Assembly: GCF_013166655.1 (NCBI RefSeq)
Contig: NZ_JABKCA010000003.1
Location: forward strand, 1 to 64,000
DNA: 64,000 nt
Reading direction: 5' to 3'
Source of the DNA: Lentimicrobium sp. L6
GTDB lineage: Bacteria; Bacteroidota; Bacteroidia; Bacteroidales; UBA12170
In this document: positions 25,409-32,983 of the stretch, in pieces
Layout: each line of letters begins with the position of its first letter
How positions within the stretch are numbered: the first letter of the stretch is position 1
Translations under genes and position numbers: made by a program
The notes under the pieces: generated by a model
The model's input: only the letters and a program-made list of their open reading frames with translations
Databases searched by the model: none
Told to the model about the DNA's origin: nothing

Positions 25409-26185
25409 TTAAATATCGAATCTAAGGTGTTTCACTGCTGTTCTATTATGTTTGATTTCCATCAAAGCTGCGATACCTATTTCTAAATGTTTCTCTGCGA
25501 AGTTTTCTGTTATTAATTTGTCACTTTTCGAGGTTTTAACCCCATCAGCAATCATGGGTTGATCGGAGATGAGTAAAAGAGCTCCCGTTGGTATTTCATT
25601 ATGGAATCCAACAGTGAAGATGGTTGCAGTTTCCATTTCAATGGCCATGGCCCTAGTTTCTCTCAAATAATCTTTAAACTCGTTGTCATGCTCCCAGACT
25701 CTTCTATTGGTGGTATATACTGTGCCTGTCCAGTAGTCGAAACCTCGACTTCTAATGATACTCGAAATAGCTCTTTGTAAGCTAAATGCTGGTAAGGCAG
25801 GAACTTCAGGAGGCATATAATCATTACTAGTACCGTCTCCTCTAATAGCGGCAATAGGTAAAATGAAATCCCCTAATTTATTTTTCTTCTTTAGGCCCCC
25901 ACATTTACCTAAAAACAAACAAGCTTTAGGTTCCACTGCACTAATTAAATCCATAATGGTAGCTGCATTTGGACTTCCCATACTAAAGTTAATGATGGTG
26001 ATGTCCTCAGCGGTGGCCGAGGGCATGGCTAAATCTCTACTTGTAGGCTCAACTCCGTGTCTTTCAGCAAATAAATCTACATAATTTTGAAAATTAGTGA
26101 GCAGGATATACTTACCAAAGTCTTTCAGCTGTATTCCGGTATATCTTACCAACCAGTTACTGACAATTTGTTTTTTGGTTTTCAT
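25409..26185 (-). CDS. amn: AMP nucleosidase, short Bacteroidota form
   Basis: A 258-aa enzyme of the nucleoside phosphorylase superfamily that hydrolyses AMP to adenine and ribose-5-phosphate. Motifs include NFSMGSPNAATIMDL, LFLGKCGGLKKK, the purine/ribose-binding AIEMETATIFTVGF and the catalytic Asp region LLLISDQPM. It lacks the long N-terminal domain of E. coli Amn (about 480 aa), as usual in this phylum. The ATG at 26185 was chosen over an in-frame TTG at 26203. Confidence 0.9.
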   Translation of the reverse strand: MKTKKQIVSNWLVRYTGIQLKDFGKYILLTNFQNYVDLFAERHGVEPTSRDLAMPSATAEDITIINFSMGSPNAATIMDLISAVEPKACLFLGKCGGLKKKNKLGDFILPIAAIRGDGTSNDYMPPEVPALPAFSLQRAISSIIRSRGFDYWTGTVYTTNRRVWEHDNEFKDYLRETRAMAIEMETATIFTVGFHNEIPTGALLLISDQPMIADGVKTSKSDKLITENFAEKHLEIGIAALMEIKHNRTAVKHLRFDI

Positions 26186-26200
26186 AGATGAAATTTCGCA

Positions 26201-26208
26201 CAAATATA
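26201..26208 (-). promoter_or_regulatory. Candidate -7 box (TATATTTG) for AMP nucleosidase-holA
   Basis: A TAnnTTTG match on the minus strand, 15 bases before the ATG at 26185. No clear -33 TTG. Confidence 0.5.
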
Positions 26209-26318
26209 GGTAATTCTAGCTATTCTAGACTCCTCTTTTTAGCATATATTATTAACATTAGATTCAATTTTTTCAATTTAGAAACGCTATATTTTCTACT
26301 TTTACCAAAATTATAGTC

Positions 26319-26777
26319 ATGAGTTTAAATCGCTTTAACCTTCCATCTAAAAAACTAAGACTTCGTCAGAACGAAGGAAAAGTGGAAGTGTTTGACGTAC
26401 TTAGAAAAAAGTGGTTGATACTGACTCCTGAGGAAGAGGTTAGACAACTTTTTGTTCATTATATGATGGAAGAAAAGAAATATCCAGCTGGATTATTGGC
26501 TCTAGAATATAGTTTGAAAGTAAATTCCTTAAAACGACGTGCCGATGTGGTTGCTTTTAATCACTTTGGTCATCCATTGTTATTGGTAGAATGCAAGGCC
26601 CCATCAGTAAAAATAGATCAAAAGGTTTTTGATCAAATTGCACGGTATAATCTAAGTATGAAGGTGGACTACCTTATTGTTACTAATGGCTTAGAGCATT
26701 TCTGTTGCCAACTCGATTTTCAAAATCAGAAGTATTATTTTCTCCAGGATATTCCTTCTTATGACGAGATTGTTTAA
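26319..26777 (+). CDS. Stand-alone HsdR N-terminal-type PD-(D/E)xK nuclease domain protein
   Basis: A 152-aa protein matching the N-terminal nuclease domain of type I restriction subunit HsdR (HSDR_N family). The nuclease core is intact: Glu63 in LALEYSL, Asp76 in RRADVVAF, Glu91-x-Lys93 in LLLVECKAP, and a QIARYN motif at 106-111. There is no helicase part and no HsdM or HsdS nearby. Divergence from the holA operon is a recurrent arrangement in Bacteroidota as far as I recall, which suggests a housekeeping role in DNA metabolism rather than restriction. The actual function is unknown. Confidence 0.8.
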   Translation: MSLNRFNLPSKKLRLRQNEGKVEVFDVLRKKWLILTPEEEVRQLFVHYMMEEKKYPAGLLALEYSLKVNSLKRRADVVAFNHFGHPLLLVECKAPSVKIDQKVFDQIARYNLSMKVDYLIVTNGLEHFCCQLDFQNQKYYFLQDIPSYDEIV

Positions 26778-26895
26778 ATTCTGTTTACCAATGAGTGCTC
26801 TTAGTTTTCTATGACGGATATCAATGCGATAAAGTTCACTAATGTTAGAAATTTGCAAACATTTTATTCCGTTTTTTCCTTCGGAATATTCTACT

Positions 26896-26903
26896 TATTT
26901 TTG
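26896..26903 (+). promoter_or_regulatory. Candidate -7 box (TATTTTTG) for the ppx operon
   Basis: A TAnnTTTG match 18 bases before the ATG at 26922. A TATTCCG/CGGAATA hairpin lies at 26865-26888 just before it. Confidence 0.4.
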
Positions 26904-26921
26904 AAGTTTAAATTGAGATAA

Positions 26922-27803
26922 ATGCTTTTTGCTGCTATAGATATAGGTTCCAATGCTGCCCGATTATTGTTTGCCAATGCTTACGATAAAGATGGAATAG
27001 TGAAATTAGATAAAGCTTCTCTTATCCGCATTCCAACACGATTAGGAGAGGATGTTTATAATGATGGTATTATTAGTAAAGAAAAGGCTAAATCTTTTAT
27101 TAAAACAATGAAAGCTTTTAAGTTATTGATAGATGTATACCAGCCTATCGGATATATTGCTTGCGCCACAGCGGCCATGAGAGAATCTAAAAATAGTGAA
27201 GAGATTTTATCAAAGATTAAAAAAGAAACAGGTCTGAAAATCCAAATTATTGAAGGAAGACAAGAAGCAGAAATTTTAAGAAATACAAACCGAATCATTT
27301 TTCCAACACCTAAGCATTATGCTTTGTTTATGGATGTTGGAGGCGGAAGTGTAGAGTTGAGTATTGAAAGAGAAGGTAAGCTGTTGAAACAAAAATCTTT
27401 TAAGGTTGGAACATTGAGAATGCTCAACAACAAGGTGAAGAACAAAGTTTGGAGTGATATGAAAATGTGGTTGGAGGAGTACGATTCAAAATTCCATGAT
27501 TTTCATATCGTAGGAACTGGTGGCAATATTAACCGGCTTTGTAAGTTGTATGGAAATAACGACAGACAAGAGTTGAATATTGGGAATTTAGAATTTGGTT
27601 ATCAGCAGCTCAAAAATATGAGCATTGAAGACAGAATCTCTCATTATGGCTTTCGTCCTGATAGAGCCGATGTGATTGTACCTGCGGCATATATCTATCG
27701 ATTTGTGATGAATACAGTTAAAGCCTCTTCTATTTTTGTACCTCGCAAAGGATTGGCTGATGGATTGATTCTGAAACAATATAAAGAGTATAAACGATTG
27801 TAA
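26922..27803 (+). CDS. Ppx/GppA family exopolyphosphatase
   Basis: A 293-aa protein of the ASKHA phosphatase superfamily. It shows FAAIDIGSNAARLLF at the N-terminus, ACATAAMRES, GRQEAEIL, MDVGGGSVELSI, VGTGGNINRLCK and ADVIVPAAYIY. It probably removes phosphate from polyphosphate or pppGpp. It has only the two-domain catalytic core and no C-terminal HD domain. The dipeptidase gene follows after 16 bases, so both are likely in one transcript. Confidence 0.9.
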   Translation: MLFAAIDIGSNAARLLFANAYDKDGIVKLDKASLIRIPTRLGEDVYNDGIISKEKAKSFIKTMKAFKLLIDVYQPIGYIACATAAMRESKNSEEILSKIKKETGLKIQIIEGRQEAEILRNTNRIIFPTPKHYALFMDVGGGSVELSIEREGKLLKQKSFKVGTLRMLNNKVKNKVWSDMKMWLEEYDSKFHDFHIVGTGGNINRLCKLYGNNDRQELNIGNLEFGYQQLKNMSIEDRISHYGFRPDRADVIVPAAYIYRFVMNTVKASSIFVPRKGLADGLILKQYKEYKRL

Positions 27804-27819
27804 ATAAAAAGTATATAAA

Positions 27820-29190
27820 ATGTCAGAAGTTAAAAATTATATTCAAGAGAATAAGGAAAGGTTTCTTGAAGAACTATTTGGATTAATTAGAATTCCATCT
27901 ATCAGTTCCATAGCAGAAAACAAGCCAGAAATGTATAGAGCAGCTGAATATTGGAAAAAACTGCTTTTAGAAGCTGGTGTTGATAAAGCAGGAATCTTTG
28001 AGACAGATGGTAATCCTGTAACTTATGGAGAAAAGATTGTAGATCCTGCATTGCCTACAGTTATGGTTTATGGTCATATGGATGTCATGCCAGTTGATCC
28101 TCTAGAATTATGGGATTCTCCTCCTTTTGAGCCAGAAGTAAGAGATGGTCGAATCTGGGCTCGTGGAGCTAATGATGATAAAGGACAAGGATTCATGCAT
28201 GCCAAAGCGTTTGAATATGTTCTAAAAAATGATCTTTTAAAAGTGAATGTAAAATTCATGATTGAAGGAGAAGAAGAAATAGGTTCTCCAAATTTACCAA
28301 AATGGTGTGAAGCGCATAAAGACATGTTGAAAGCCGACGTGATTTTGGTTTCTGATACCAGCATGATTAATCCACAAACCCCAACTATTACAACTGGTTT
28401 GCGTGGCTTAGCATATTGGGAAGTGGAGGTTACTGGACCAAATCAAGATCTACACTCAGGATTATTTGGTGGTGCTGTGGCTAATCCAATCAATGTATTG
28501 GCTAAAATGATTACTCATTTACAAGATGAAAATGGTAAAGTAACTGTTCCAGGTTTCTATGATGATGTAGAAGAGGTTTCTGCTGAAGAACGTGAATTAT
28601 TAGGAAGAGCGCCATTTAATGCTGAAGAATACAAGAAAGCATTGGATGTTGACGAGTTAGCCGGTGAAGATGGTTTTACTACTTTAGAAAGAACAGGAAT
28701 TCGCCCAAGCTTTGATGTTTGTGGAATCTGGGGTGGATATACAGGAGAAGGTGCTAAAACAGTACTTCCTTCTAAGGCCCATGCCAAAATTTCAACTCGT
28801 TTGGTTCCTAACCAAGATCATCAGAAAATCTCTAAATTATTTGGAGCGTATTTCGAAAGCATCGCTCCTAAGAGTGTGAAGGTAAAGGTGAATTACCTAC
28901 ATGGTGGTTATGGTTATGTTTGTCCAATCGACTTTGTAGCTTATCAAGCTGCTGAGAAAGCACTAATTGATGTATTTGGTCAGCGTCCTGTACCAGTTCG
29001 CTCAGGAGGATCTATTCCTATTATTTCTGATTTCGAAAAGATTTTAGGAATTAAATCTGTATTGATGGGCTTTGGTTTAGAATCAGATGCCATTCACTCA
29101 CCAAACGAAAACTACGCTTTAGAGCAATTCTATAATGGTATTGAGTCTATTATCGGATTCTATAAGCACTATGCTGAAATGACAAAATAA
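27820..29190 (+). CDS. M20 family dipeptidase
   Basis: A 456-aa zinc metallopeptidase. Metal ligands and catalytic residues are recognisable: His86 and Asp88 in VYGHMDVMP, Asp119/Asp120 in GANDDKGQG, Glu151-Glu153 in IEGEEEIGS, and the late DAIHSPNE histidine. The dimerisation domain lies between about residues 185 and 350. It resembles the carnosinase/CNDP-like group, which cleaves dipeptides in the cytoplasm; no signal peptide is present. A terminator follows. Confidence 0.92.
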   Translation: MSEVKNYIQENKERFLEELFGLIRIPSISSIAENKPEMYRAAEYWKKLLLEAGVDKAGIFETDGNPVTYGEKIVDPALPTVMVYGHMDVMPVDPLELWDSPPFEPEVRDGRIWARGANDDKGQGFMHAKAFEYVLKNDLLKVNVKFMIEGEEEIGSPNLPKWCEAHKDMLKADVILVSDTSMINPQTPTITTGLRGLAYWEVEVTGPNQDLHSGLFGGAVANPINVLAKMITHLQDENGKVTVPGFYDDVEEVSAEERELLGRAPFNAEEYKKALDVDELAGEDGFTTLERTGIRPSFDVCGIWGGYTGEGAKTVLPSKAHAKISTRLVPNQDHQKISKLFGAYFESIAPKSVKVKVNYLHGGYGYVCPIDFVAYQAAEKALIDVFGQRPVPVRSGGSIPIISDFEKILGIKSVLMGFGLESDAIHSPNENYALEQFYNGIESIIGFYKHYAEMTK

Positions 29191-29213
29191 GAATTGTCAT
29201 TTTAAAGATACAG

Positions 29214-29244
29214 CACTCTTCAATAACTGGGGAGTGTTTTTTTT
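29214..29244 (+). terminator. Terminator after the M20 dipeptidase
   Basis: CACTCTTC (29214-29221) pairs with GGGGAGTG (29229-29236), two G-U pairs, followed by eight T residues. Confidence 0.8.
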
Positions 29245-29269
29245 ATGCCATCCCCTAAAGAATTTATTT

Positions 29270-29277
29270 TATTTTTG
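29270..29277 (+). promoter_or_regulatory. Candidate -7 box (TATTTTTG) for the acetylesterase gene
   Basis: A TAnnTTTG match 32 bases before the ATG at 29310. No clear -33 element. Confidence 0.35.
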
Positions 29278-29309
29278 TAGGACTATCAAATATCACAACT
29301 AAAACGACT

Positions 29310-30149
29310 ATGAAAACCAAGCCAATAGCTGGAAACCTAATTCTTTCCTTATTTTTACTAATCAGCACCACTATGTTCTCACAAAATCAAAACTTTCATA
29401 TCTATTTATGCTTTGGTCAATCTAATATGGAAGGGTCAGCAGCTATAGAGGAGCAGGATAGGGTCGTCGACCCTCGGTTCAAAATGATGGCATCAATGGA
29501 TTGTCCAAACTTAGAAAGAGGAAAAGGGAAATGGTATACGGCTAATCCTCCTCTGTCTCAATGTTATTCGGGGCTTTCTCCTGCTGATTATTTTGGTAGA
29601 ACCATGGTTGAAGAGCTTCCTCAAGATATTTCTATTGGCATTATAAACGTAGCCATAGGAGGATGTGATATACGTTTGTTTGATAAGGATTTATATCAAA
29701 ATTATACCCGAACATATCCTGAAGATTGGTTTATTGATAAGGTAAATGGGTATGAAGGGAATCCATATCAATGTTTGATTTCTTTGGCTAAAAAAGCGCA
29801 GAAAGATGGAGTGATAAAGGGGATTATTCTTCATCAAGGAGAAACCAATACTGGAGATGAGCAATGGCCGAATTATGTAAAAACTATTTATGAAAATATA
29901 TTGTCTGATTTATCATTGAATGCCAAAGAAGTCCCATTATTGGCAGGAGAAGTGGTACATGAAGAACAGGGTGGGATTTGTGCTAGCATGAATCCTATCA
30001 TCAATCAACTGCCTGATTTAATTCCTACAGCACATGTAATTTCCTCCAGAGGATGCTTAGTTCGTGAGGATAGTGTTCATTTTAATTCGGAGGGTGTGAG
30101 AGAACTAGGTAAACGATATGCTCAGGAAATGTTATCACTAGTTAAATAG
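29310..30149 (+). CDS. Secreted sialate O-acetylesterase-type carbohydrate acetylesterase
   Basis: A 279-aa exported SGNH-like esterase of the SASA family (CE6-like acetylesterases). It has a signal peptide (cleavage near TMFSQ) and the nucleophile Ser38 in YLCFGQSNMEG. Further motifs are NVAIGGCDI, the HQGETNTGD block with the structural His-Gln-Gly-Glu, and Asp254/His257 in EDSVHFNSEG completing the triad. It would remove acetyl groups from plant or algal polysaccharides or sialic acids; which one is not determinable. No polysaccharide utilisation locus surrounds it. Confidence 0.9.
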   Translation: MKTKPIAGNLILSLFLLISTTMFSQNQNFHIYLCFGQSNMEGSAAIEEQDRVVDPRFKMMASMDCPNLERGKGKWYTANPPLSQCYSGLSPADYFGRTMVEELPQDISIGIINVAIGGCDIRLFDKDLYQNYTRTYPEDWFIDKVNGYEGNPYQCLISLAKKAQKDGVIKGIILHQGETNTGDEQWPNYVKTIYENILSDLSLNAKEVPLLAGEVVHEEQGGICASMNPIINQLPDLIPTAHVISSRGCLVREDSVHFNSEGVRELGKRYAQEMLSLVK

Positions 30150-30217
30150 TGGGAGTGTATAATCCAGTCAAAAGAATAGTGCTATATTTACTCACTTAAA
30201 ACGTACAAAAATCATTT

Positions 30218-31099
30218 ATGGAATTCATTGTCCTTATTATTCTACTAATCGCATTGATAATTTTCTTTAGACTCAGAAATAGCAAAAAATCAGAATGGAA
30301 GATTCCTCAAAAACCTTTTCCAACTCCTTGGAAGGTGATTTTAATGGAAAATGTAGCCTTTTATAATTCATTAAATAGCGAAGAAGAGAAGCTTTTTGAG
30401 TTTAAGATTCAAGAGTTTTTATTGAATGTGAGAATCACTGGTATTGAAACTAATGTTGATCAAAAAGATGAGATATTGATTGCGGCCAGTGCCATTATTC
30501 CAATTTTTCAATTCCCTGAATGGAAATATACCCGTCTATATGAGGTGCTGGTATATCCATCCTCTTTTAATGAAAAATTTGAAACCCAAAGAGAAGGAAG
30601 GAGTATTTTGGGGATGGTAGGAAGTGGATATATGGCGGGCAAAATGATTCTCTCTAAAAAAGCATTGCATCATGGGTTTAGTAATGCAAGTGATAAGAAA
30701 AATACTGCGGTCCATGAGTTTGTTCATCTGATAGATAAAACAGATGGAGTTATAGATGGTGTTCCGGAATTATTGCTCGATAAGCAATATGTTATCCCTT
30801 GGATTGATTTAATCAATAAAAAGATAGATGAGATATATGCCAATAAATCAGATATTAACCCCTATGGAGCCACCAATAGAAGTGAATTCTTTTCAGTGAT
30901 TAGCGAATATTTCTTTGAACGACCCCAGCTATTAAAACGAAAACACCCTGAATTATATCAACTATTAGAGGAGGTTTTTAATCAAGATATGAGTGCGAGA
31001 GCCTTGGAAAAGGAGAAATTGAGTATTGGTAGAAACAGTCCTTGCCCTTGTAATAGTGGCAAGAAATTTAAAAAGTGCTGTGGTAGAAATCATTATTAA
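30218..31099 (+). CDS. Membrane-anchored MtfA-like zinc peptidase with C-terminal SEC-C motif
   Basis: A 293-aa protein. It starts with one transmembrane helix (residues 3-18). An MtfA/DUF980-like gluzincin domain follows, with the zinc motif His166-Glu-x-x-His170 (AVHEFVHLIDK) and a later acidic helix RSEFFSVISEYFFERP. It ends with a SEC-C zinc finger, GRNSPCPCNSGKKFKKCC. E. coli MtfA is a soluble aminopeptidase that binds the regulator Mlc and has neither the anchor nor SEC-C. The added SEC-C suggests partner binding like that of SecA or YchJ. The peptidase assignment is firm; the target is unknown. Confidence 0.88.
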   Translation: MEFIVLIILLIALIIFFRLRNSKKSEWKIPQKPFPTPWKVILMENVAFYNSLNSEEEKLFEFKIQEFLLNVRITGIETNVDQKDEILIAASAIIPIFQFPEWKYTRLYEVLVYPSSFNEKFETQREGRSILGMVGSGYMAGKMILSKKALHHGFSNASDKKNTAVHEFVHLIDKTDGVIDGVPELLLDKQYVIPWIDLINKKIDEIYANKSDINPYGATNRSEFFSVISEYFFERPQLLKRKHPELYQLLEEVFNQDMSARALEKEKLSIGRNSPCPCNSGKKFKKCCGRNHY

Positions 31100-31156
31100 G
31101 TACAGATCAATAATTATTGCTTAATTTTGAATTTATAAACATATCCTCATTTCAAT

Positions 31157-31966
31157 ATGGAAATCAAAGAAGCCATCATCAGTCGAAAGTCGATAAGAAA
31201 ATATACTGGAGAATCTCTTACCATTAAAGATAAGGAATTGCTTCTGTCTTATTTATCTCAGCCCAAAAATTTAATTGGACCTTTCGGAAATGTCATCAAA
31301 ATCATATTCAAAGATTTAGATTTAAAAGATGAAAAGATAGCAACATATGGATTTGTGAAGAAAGCACCTTCTTTTTTAGTGACTATATGTAAGAGAAATC
31401 AAGAGAATCTATTGGATTTGGGTTTTGTAGTAGAAAATTTAATTCTCTTTCTACAGCAAAATAAGATCAGCACTTGTTGGTTAGGAGGTACTTTTCAAAG
31501 AAAAAAATTACAAGTTGAAGAAGAATTAGAGGAGGGTGATTTTATTCCCATTATCTCTCCAATAGGATACGCAGCTGAACAAGCTCATTTGTTTGGGAAA
31601 ATCATTCGCAAAATGGCTAAAGCCGATAGCCGTTTAGATTTCGATTCTCTCTTTTTTCAAAATGATTTTCAAAGTCCTATAATATCTGAAAAGTGGAAGG
31701 AGTTATTAGAGTATGTGAGATTGGCACCTAGTGCATCTAACAAACAGCCATGGAGAATTGTAATTACTAAGGATGAAAAAGCTCATTTTTTCATAGCCAG
31801 AACTCCAAAATATGGCAGCTCATTAGGCTATGATATACAAATGGTGGATATGGGAATTGCACTCGCTCATTATGTTATTGTCAGTGGAAAAACTGAAATC
31901 ATCATCCAAAATCCTAAAATTACTTTACCAAATAACAACTATTCTTATTTGTTTAGTGTGAAATAA
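31157..31966 (+). CDS. Nitroreductase family protein (TM1586-like)
   Basis: A 269-aa flavin-dependent nitroreductase-fold protein of the 'putative TM nitroreductase' group. It begins MEIKEAIISRKSIRKYTGE, the usual SRRS-R motif. It repeats a nitroreductase-like half in the C-terminal part (LLEYVRLAPSASNKQPWRIVI, then GSSLGYDIQMVDMGIALAHYV). STCWLGGTFQR in the middle corresponds to the flavin-contact loop. The physiological substrate is unknown. Confidence 0.85.
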   Translation: MEIKEAIISRKSIRKYTGESLTIKDKELLLSYLSQPKNLIGPFGNVIKIIFKDLDLKDEKIATYGFVKKAPSFLVTICKRNQENLLDLGFVVENLILFLQQNKISTCWLGGTFQRKKLQVEEELEEGDFIPIISPIGYAAEQAHLFGKIIRKMAKADSRLDFDSLFFQNDFQSPIISEKWKELLEYVRLAPSASNKQPWRIVITKDEKAHFFIARTPKYGSSLGYDIQMVDMGIALAHYVIVSGKTEIIIQNPKITLPNNNYSYLFSVK

Positions 31967-31977
31967 ATAGACCCTCA

Positions 31978-32067
31978 TTAATATTTAGTGATTTCTAAGT
32001 CCTGAATATTCGTTACAAAGCCTTTCTGAACCAATGTAATGAAGAATTTTCTTTTAAAATGAAGCAT
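31978..32067 (-). other. Short open frame, possible gene remnant
   Basis: A minus-strand frame of 29 codons from an ATG at 32067 to the stop at 31978 reads plausibly protein-like (FFITLVQKGFVTNIQDLEIT). It has no recognised family. It lies in the 240-bp gap after the nitroreductase gene. It may be a coincidence or the tail of a lost gene. Confidence 0.2.
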
Positions 32068-32181
32068 GCATTGGACATTGTTGTCGAAAAATAATAAATT
32101 CTACACTTAGCTTACTATTTGAAAGGATATATTTAGTTTGAATTTTTAGTTTAAACACTATAACGTTTAAAAATCATTTCT

Positions 32182-32189
32182 TATCTTTG
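32182..32189 (+). promoter_or_regulatory. Candidate -7 box (TATCTTTG) for the DUF2007 gene
   Basis: A TAnnTTTG match 17 bases before the ATG at 32207. Confidence 0.45.
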
Positions 32190-32206
32190 GTTCTCAAAAC
32201 AAAATT

Positions 32207-32455
32207 ATGGCAAACGACACTCAAGCGCTTCTCAAAACAGATGACCGTATAATGGCTGAAGATATTAAAAGTCTTTTAGAGGAATCTGAAATATATTCAT
32301 TACTCCGATCTGATAATCCAGCCTCCTCCGTTATGACTGCATATGTTGGCAGTACCTACGAAGGAATTACCATTATCGTAAATACGGATGAATACGTGAA
32401 GGCCAAAGAAATTATTCAAAACAGTCCATATGTTGATGTTGTTTCATTATTTTAA
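32207..32455 (+). CDS. DUF2007 family small protein
   Basis: An 82-aa protein matching the DUF2007 'putative signal transducing' fold. LLKTDDRIMAEDIKSLLEESEIYSLLRSDNP is followed by YEGITIIVNTDEYVKAKEII, a ferredoxin-like beta-alpha-beta pattern. It ends 12 bases before the small membrane protein gene. The role of the family is unknown. Confidence 0.8.
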   Translation: MANDTQALLKTDDRIMAEDIKSLLEESEIYSLLRSDNPASSVMTAYVGSTYEGITIIVNTDEYVKAKEIIQNSPYVDVVSLF

Positions 32456-32467
32456 TATTTATCAAAC

Positions 32468-32872
32468 ATGAATTCAGCAATTCATCAAGAAGTCCCAGTA
32501 ACTGAAGCACCAATTAAAATTTACTCTGAAAAAGTAATTTGGATGTTTTCCGTACTCTTTGCAACTATTTTCGGTGCTGTTTTACTTCTGCAAAATTTAA
32601 TTAGTATTGGTAAAAAGAGGCTGGCATATTCTATTTTAGGAGCTTCTATTTTATATACCATCCTCACCATTTTTTTAGTGAATATACCAAAGGAACCAAA
32701 AGCTTCTTATGTTTTGATATTGAACATGGTTGGAGGGTTCATACTTGTGCATGTATTCCAAAAAAGGAACTTTATGGATGAAAGTATTTACCCAAAGAAG
32801 AAGTTTTGGCAGCCATTGATTATTTCTATCATGATCACCATTCCTTTTATTTTAGCTATGATTTATGCTTAA
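32468..32872 (+). CDS. Four-helix membrane protein, unknown function
   Basis: A 134-aa protein with about four transmembrane helices (roughly 25-47, 53-76, 83-100 and 113-133). A short cytoplasmic N-terminus contains HQEVPVTEAPIKIYSEKVI. No family recognised. It is likely co-transcribed with the DUF2007 gene and lies 111 bases upstream of the membrane MutS-like gene. Confidence 0.65.
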   Translation: MNSAIHQEVPVTEAPIKIYSEKVIWMFSVLFATIFGAVLLLQNLISIGKKRLAYSILGASILYTILTIFLVNIPKEPKASYVLILNMVGGFILVHVFQKRNFMDESIYPKKKFWQPLIISIMITIPFILAMIYA

Positions 32873-32983
32873 TTGAAAAGGTATTTCAGTTTTAACTTTT
32901 TTCTCACAAACAATTTCATGATTTAAGCTTTTTTAATCTCTATTATTTTAGATTAAAATTAATTTTGCTGTTAAATCAAGAAC

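Noticed and set aside
26319-26777. Considered part of a type I restriction system
   Set aside because: No helicase domain, HsdM or HsdS in the window; only the N-terminal nuclease fold is present.
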